Position numbers and translations under genes: made by a program. This document shows positions 60,595 through 64,000 of a DNA stretch of 64,000 nt, piece by piece; within the stretch, counting starts at the first letter, position 1, and each line of letters opens with the position of its first letter. The DNA is from DASQHY01 sp035602605 (lineage in GTDB: Bacteria; Acidobacteriota; Terriglobia; Acidiferrales; UBA7541). The notes beneath the pieces are model-generated. The model did not search any database and was not told where the DNA came from. It saw nothing but the letters and a program-made list of their open reading frames with translations. The DNA lies in NCBI GenBank assembly GCA_035602605.1, contig DATNLZ010000062.1, positions 4,088 through 68,087 on the forward strand. The letters are read 5' to 3'.

Positions 60595-63500
60595 TTAGAA
60601 GTCGAACCGTAAGCCCAATTGAATGCTGCGAGCGGAGCCCACGATGCTACTGATTTGTCCAAAGTTAGCGGCGCCAAAGGCAGTTGACGGATTGCCCAGA
60701 TTGGGATGGTTGAACGCATTGAACGCCTCCAACCTGAACTGGAGACCCATACTCTCCTTGATTGCGATCCGCTTGTGGAGGGCTAGGTCAAAACTGTTGT
60801 ACCCGGGTCCTGCGATGATACCGGGGCCGGAATTACCGAAGGTGAACTGCGGGGCACGCCGGAATGCGCTCGTGTTGAACCACTGCTTGATCGATGCGTC
60901 CCGGCTGGAATGGTCCTGACTATTCGGATCACCGATGACATCGGGTCGACCGCCGCCTGCATTCGACACATCCACGATGTCACCTGGTGTCAGATAGGAC
61001 CCAGTTCGCAGCGAAGCGATACCCTCAAACCGCCAACCACCGACGAAAGCATCGGCTACGCCGCTCAAGTTGCCGGCCAGCGGCTTACCCTTGCCCCAAG
61101 GCAGCTCGTAGATCCAACTGATCGAAGCAATGTGGCGCACGTCGTACGGGGTATTTCCGTATTCAGCCTTATAGTTCCTGAAGTCACGAAGAGGTTGACC
61201 CTCATTGATTTGTGGTCCACTTATTGAATCACCCAAAGCGTGGCTCCAAGTATAAGAAGCCAAAAGCACCAGCCCTACGCGGTCGTAGGTCTTACGAAGC
61301 GAAGCTTGTAGCGAATCGTAGTGGGCCGTACCAATCGTTTGAATCGCGGTTAACGAACTAAACTTGGGATATGGCAGTCGAGAGGTCACCGAACCTGGTC
61401 CTGGCGCTGGTTGGTTGATGTTCATGCGTATCAAATTGTTGCCAGATGCATTCCCGACGTAGCCGACCTGCAAACCCAAGGTGTTGGTGAGTGCGTACTG
61501 AACGTCGAGAGAAAATTGATGGACATACGGTGTCCTGTTCGTTTTGCTCGCGACGTTACCGCTCGTACTAGGCACCACCGTAGTGGAGAATGGACGAGTA
61601 GCAGTGACGCAGGGGACATCGCGATTACAAGAAATACCGGTAGATGGCACCCACGGAGGGCCGAGAGCTAGTCCAGTTGCGGAATCAATGACCAGCCAAT
61701 TGTAGAAGAGGCCGTAACCTCCGCGCAGGACGACTTTCTGGCTTTGAAACGGTCTCCATGCAAAGCCCGCACGGGGGCTCCAGTTGTTCCACGTCGTCGG
61801 GAACTGCAGATTGCGAGGATAGCCCAAAGTTTCAGCTACCACCGAGCCCGCCGGAACTCCAGGCAAGGTGGGCACTTTGCCAGGATACACATTCACCTGC
61901 TTCTCTAGATCGAATGCCGCGAACCGATCCTGGGTGTCAAAAGGCCGAGTGTAAACGTCATACCGCAAACCTAGGTTGACGGTCAGGTTTGGTGAAACAT
62001 TCCAATTGTCTTGGATGTAACCGGCGACGGTGTGCGACCTCCAGTCTGAGTCCAAGGGGTTCAAGAACACGAAACCGGAAGAAGGCAGCCCCAGGAGAAA
62101 TTCCGCCAATGCGTTATATTGGTTTCCCGCTCCACCCACTGTCGCAGTCGTGTACCTCGGCGAGAAGCTGATCAGGCCACGGTCAAAAATATCAAGATGC
62201 GATTGTGTGCGATTGTAGAGGAAACTGGCTCCGATCCTAATCGAGTGTTTTCCCCAGACCTTGCTCAGAGTGTCCTCGACGACATAGTTGTTGAACGGTT
62301 GCCGGATGGGAGAAACATAATTATCCCCGATAGATGAGAATCCGGAGATTTGAAGGTAAGGAATTCCGGCTTCGACCGCATTTAACCCTTGCATTCCTGA
62401 GGCAACGACAAAGCCTTTCCCGGTAGTTTGGTTGAAACGATTCTGGTAATACTGGCTGAATCCAAGATTCAATGAGTTCAGCGTTGTATTGCTGAAGAAG
62501 TGGGTCCAGCCCACTTTGTGATTTTGCCCGTATAGGGTTACGTCTTCGCCAAGTCCTACGAGGGGTGTAGCGACCCCGGAGTCTCCTCTTGGAAGAAGGG
62601 CAGTGTACTTGTTCCGCGTGTAACGAAACATCACGGAATCATGCTCAGAAAAATCCCGGTCATAACGCACACTGATCTGGTTAATGTTCTGGCTTTGGGT
62701 TGGATTTGATACGTAGTTGTTAGTGATGCCAGTTCCGGCGGGAACCGGAACAAATTTGTCCAGAAAGAATTTAGTCACGGGCGAGATCCGGTTCGAAGGA
62801 ATCATATTGCCCGGGAAAGGCTGCCGCCGGCCAGTCGTTGTATTCAGGGTTTGAGGATCGTAGATCGTGGTTCCGGTACCGGAGAAGTCCCCAGCTCGAA
62901 GCGTCGCAGGAGGGAGGCTCAATACGGCAGTGAGTCCCTGATCCGACCGCAATCCTTCGTAGGAGAAGAAAAAAAAGTCCTTCCTCAAATGGGGGATGTG
63001 TCCACCGAAGGTGCCGCCGAACTGGTGTCGACTGAACGGCGGAAGTGATCCAGGTTGGAACAGCGGGCGGGCATCTAGGGCATCATTGCGCCAAAACTCG
63101 TACACTGAGCCATGATAAGCGTTACTTCCCCGCTTCGTCAGTACTTCAATCTGAGCTCCGCCAGTCCTTCCATACTGAGCATCGTAGGTATTACTCTGAA
63201 TCTTGAACTCCTGGATGGCATCGATGCTCGGAGAAAACGTCATTCGGCCAGCACCCGTTTCTTGGTTCATGATCCCGTCGACCATCGTGTTATTGGCGAA
63301 AGCAGACATGCCATTGACGGAAATGCTTCCCCCGGTTGTTTCGTGATACACGATGCTCGCCTTCTGAACCCCGGGCGTTAGCGTTGCGAGCTGAAGAAAT
63401 TGGCGTCCATTCAGGGGCAGGTTAAGGACGTCGCGCGTGGTAATCACCTTTCCTACCGAAGCACTCTCCGTCTCGATGATCGGCGCGGTCCCCTGCACCT

Positions 63501-63852
63501 CGACCCTTTCCCCTGCCGAACCGACTTCCATTCCGATGTCGATACGCGCACGCTGCGACACCTGCAACGTGATGCCCTTGATGCTCTTCTCCTTGAAACC
63601 AGCTTTGACGGCGGTAACCTCGTAAGAGCCTGGCTTGAGGTCTTCGACGATGTAGCCCCCATCACCGCCAGTCTGTACCGTTCGCTGGAATCCTGTGCTC
63701 GTGTCTATCACTGTCACTTGAACTTGGGGGATGACAGCTCCAGAGGAGTCGGTGACGACACCGACGATAGTGCCATTTGTCACCTGCGCCGACGCCGTCG
63801 GGACCAACCACAAAAGAGTAGACGTGATCAGCAATGCCTTCCAGTAACGCAT
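60595..63852 (-). CDS. TonB-dependent outer-membrane receptor 2, Oar-like with carboxypeptidase-regulatory N-domain
   Basis: This 1,085-residue protein starts MRYWKALLITSTLLWLVPTASAQ (signal peptide), followed by the carboxypeptidase-regulatory domain (NGTIVGVVTDSSGAVIPQ), the plug (VLNLPLNGRQFLQLATLTPG) and a barrel ending LGLRFDF. ATG at 63852 has GGGAG at good spacing; an in-frame extension to 63972 lacks a signal. It is a close paralog of the receptor at 12040-15312 along its whole length, but the upstream 11-bp repeats are absent here. A series of hairpins follows the stop, then the Tat glycosidase gene. Confidence 0.9.
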   Translation of the reverse strand: MRYWKALLITSTLLWLVPTASAQVTNGTIVGVVTDSSGAVIPQVQVTVIDTSTGFQRTVQTGGDGGYIVEDLKPGSYEVTAVKAGFKEKSIKGITLQVSQRARIDIGMEVGSAGERVEVQGTAPIIETESASVGKVITTRDVLNLPLNGRQFLQLATLTPGVQKASIVYHETTGGSISVNGMSAFANNTMVDGIMNQETGAGRMTFSPSIDAIQEFKIQSNTYDAQYGRTGGAQIEVLTKRGSNAYHGSVYEFWRNDALDARPLFQPGSLPPFSRHQFGGTFGGHIPHLRKDFFFFSYEGLRSDQGLTAVLSLPPATLRAGDFSGTGTTIYDPQTLNTTTGRRQPFPGNMIPSNRISPVTKFFLDKFVPVPAGTGITNNYVSNPTQSQNINQISVRYDRDFSEHDSVMFRYTRNKYTALLPRGDSGVATPLVGLGEDVTLYGQNHKVGWTHFFSNTTLNSLNLGFSQYYQNRFNQTTGKGFVVASGMQGLNAVEAGIPYLQISGFSSIGDNYVSPIRQPFNNYVVEDTLSKVWGKHSIRIGASFLYNRTQSHLDIFDRGLISFSPRYTTATVGGAGNQYNALAEFLLGLPSSGFVFLNPLDSDWRSHTVAGYIQDNWNVSPNLTVNLGLRYDVYTRPFDTQDRFAAFDLEKQVNVYPGKVPTLPGVPAGSVVAETLGYPRNLQFPTTWNNWSPRAGFAWRPFQSQKVVLRGGYGLFYNWLVIDSATGLALGPPWVPSTGISCNRDVPCVTATRPFSTTVVPSTSGNVASKTNRTPYVHQFSLDVQYALTNTLGLQVGYVGNASGNNLIRMNINQPAPGPGSVTSRLPYPKFSSLTAIQTIGTAHYDSLQASLRKTYDRVGLVLLASYTWSHALGDSISGPQINEGQPLRDFRNYKAEYGNTPYDVRHIASISWIYELPWGKGKPLAGNLSGVADAFVGGWRFEGIASLRTGSYLTPGDIVDVSNAGGGRPDVIGDPNSQDHSSRDASIKQWFNTSAFRRAPQFTFGNSGPGIIAGPGYNSFDLALHKRIAIKESMGLQFRLEAFNAFNHPNLGNPSTAFGAANFGQISSIVGSARSIQLGLRFDF

Positions 63853-64000
63853 TTGTTTATCTCCCTTCAAATTGAAACTGACCGAGACCGAACCATACGC
63901 GCCGGAGCTGGAGGAACCCTCAGAGACCATGTGGCCCTCGGTTCGTACCAGGCATGCGCACTGGTAATGCACATCGAGTTCTTACTCAACGGGAATATGG

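Overview
The window looks like chromosomal DNA of a soil-type Acidobacteriota (Terriglobia/Solibacter-like). The main evidence is two ~1,090-residue outer-membrane receptors with an N-terminal carboxypeptidase-regulatory domain, a TonB plug and a C-terminal Phe, with no SusD partner. Three paralogous ~715-residue (two Tat-exported, one cut by the window edge) alpha/beta hydrolases of acetyl-xylan-esterase type point the same way, as do the many small catabolic modules on both strands. I see no rRNA, tRNA, CRISPR, phage or insertion sequence. The taxonomic call is an inference from gene content.

Layout. (1) 1-15.3 kb: the 3' part of esterase copy 1, then a minus-strand block led by TonB receptor 1 (12040-15312), followed by a SnoaL-like protein, NHL propeller, formamidase/acetamidase, HpcH/HpaI aldolase, AldA-type lactaldehyde dehydrogenase, double cupin, FMN alpha-hydroxyacid oxidase, amino-acid permease and GNAT. 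Aldolase, AldA and hydroxyacid oxidase together make a plausible route from 2-keto-3-deoxy sugar acid to pyruvate plus lactaldehyde, then lactate, then pyruvate. (2) 15.3-27.7 kb: a GntR/FCD regulator and PurU diverge from an apparently complete N-methylglutamate pathway operon: mgsABC (N-methylglutamate synthase), the four sarcosine-oxidase-like subunits of N-methylglutamate dehydrogenase in the order delta-alpha-gamma-beta, gmaS and an MFS transporter. Two arrays of three octamers with an exact 11-bp period sit upstream of TonB receptor 1 and between purU and mgsA. (3) 28-38.3 kb: esterase copy 2, an SMP-30 lactonase, then an APC permease, an enolase-superfamily sugar-acid dehydratase, an IclR regulator, L-threonine aldolase and an E1 alpha/beta pair. 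(4) 38.5-50 kb: a CocE/NonD hydrolase, a regulator fusing an IclR-type helix-turn-helix to a LacI-type sugar-binding domain, hyuBA, an FAD amine oxidoreductase, an SDR and a HemL-like aminotransferase. (5) 50.3-64 kb: an SDR, two gene remnants (CocE and cupin), a 2-hydroxyacid dehydrogenase, esterase copy 3, an orphan hyuB, an MFS transporter, a Tat-exported glycosidase-like protein and TonB receptor 2, all minus strand.

Two themes recur. One is uptake and breakdown of plant-type acetylated sugars and sugar acids (receptors, esterases, lactonase, dehydratase, aldolase, lactaldehyde and lactate oxidation). The other is N-methyl/C1-nitrogen metabolism (N-methylglutamate pathway, PurU, formamidase, HyuAB with a sarcosine-oxidase-like flavoprotein). 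TTGACA promoters at 31.3, 50.1 and 58.0 kb each lie beside TGAAAC/GTTTCA inverted repeats, which suggests one shared regulator, plausibly the IclR protein at 34.1 kb.
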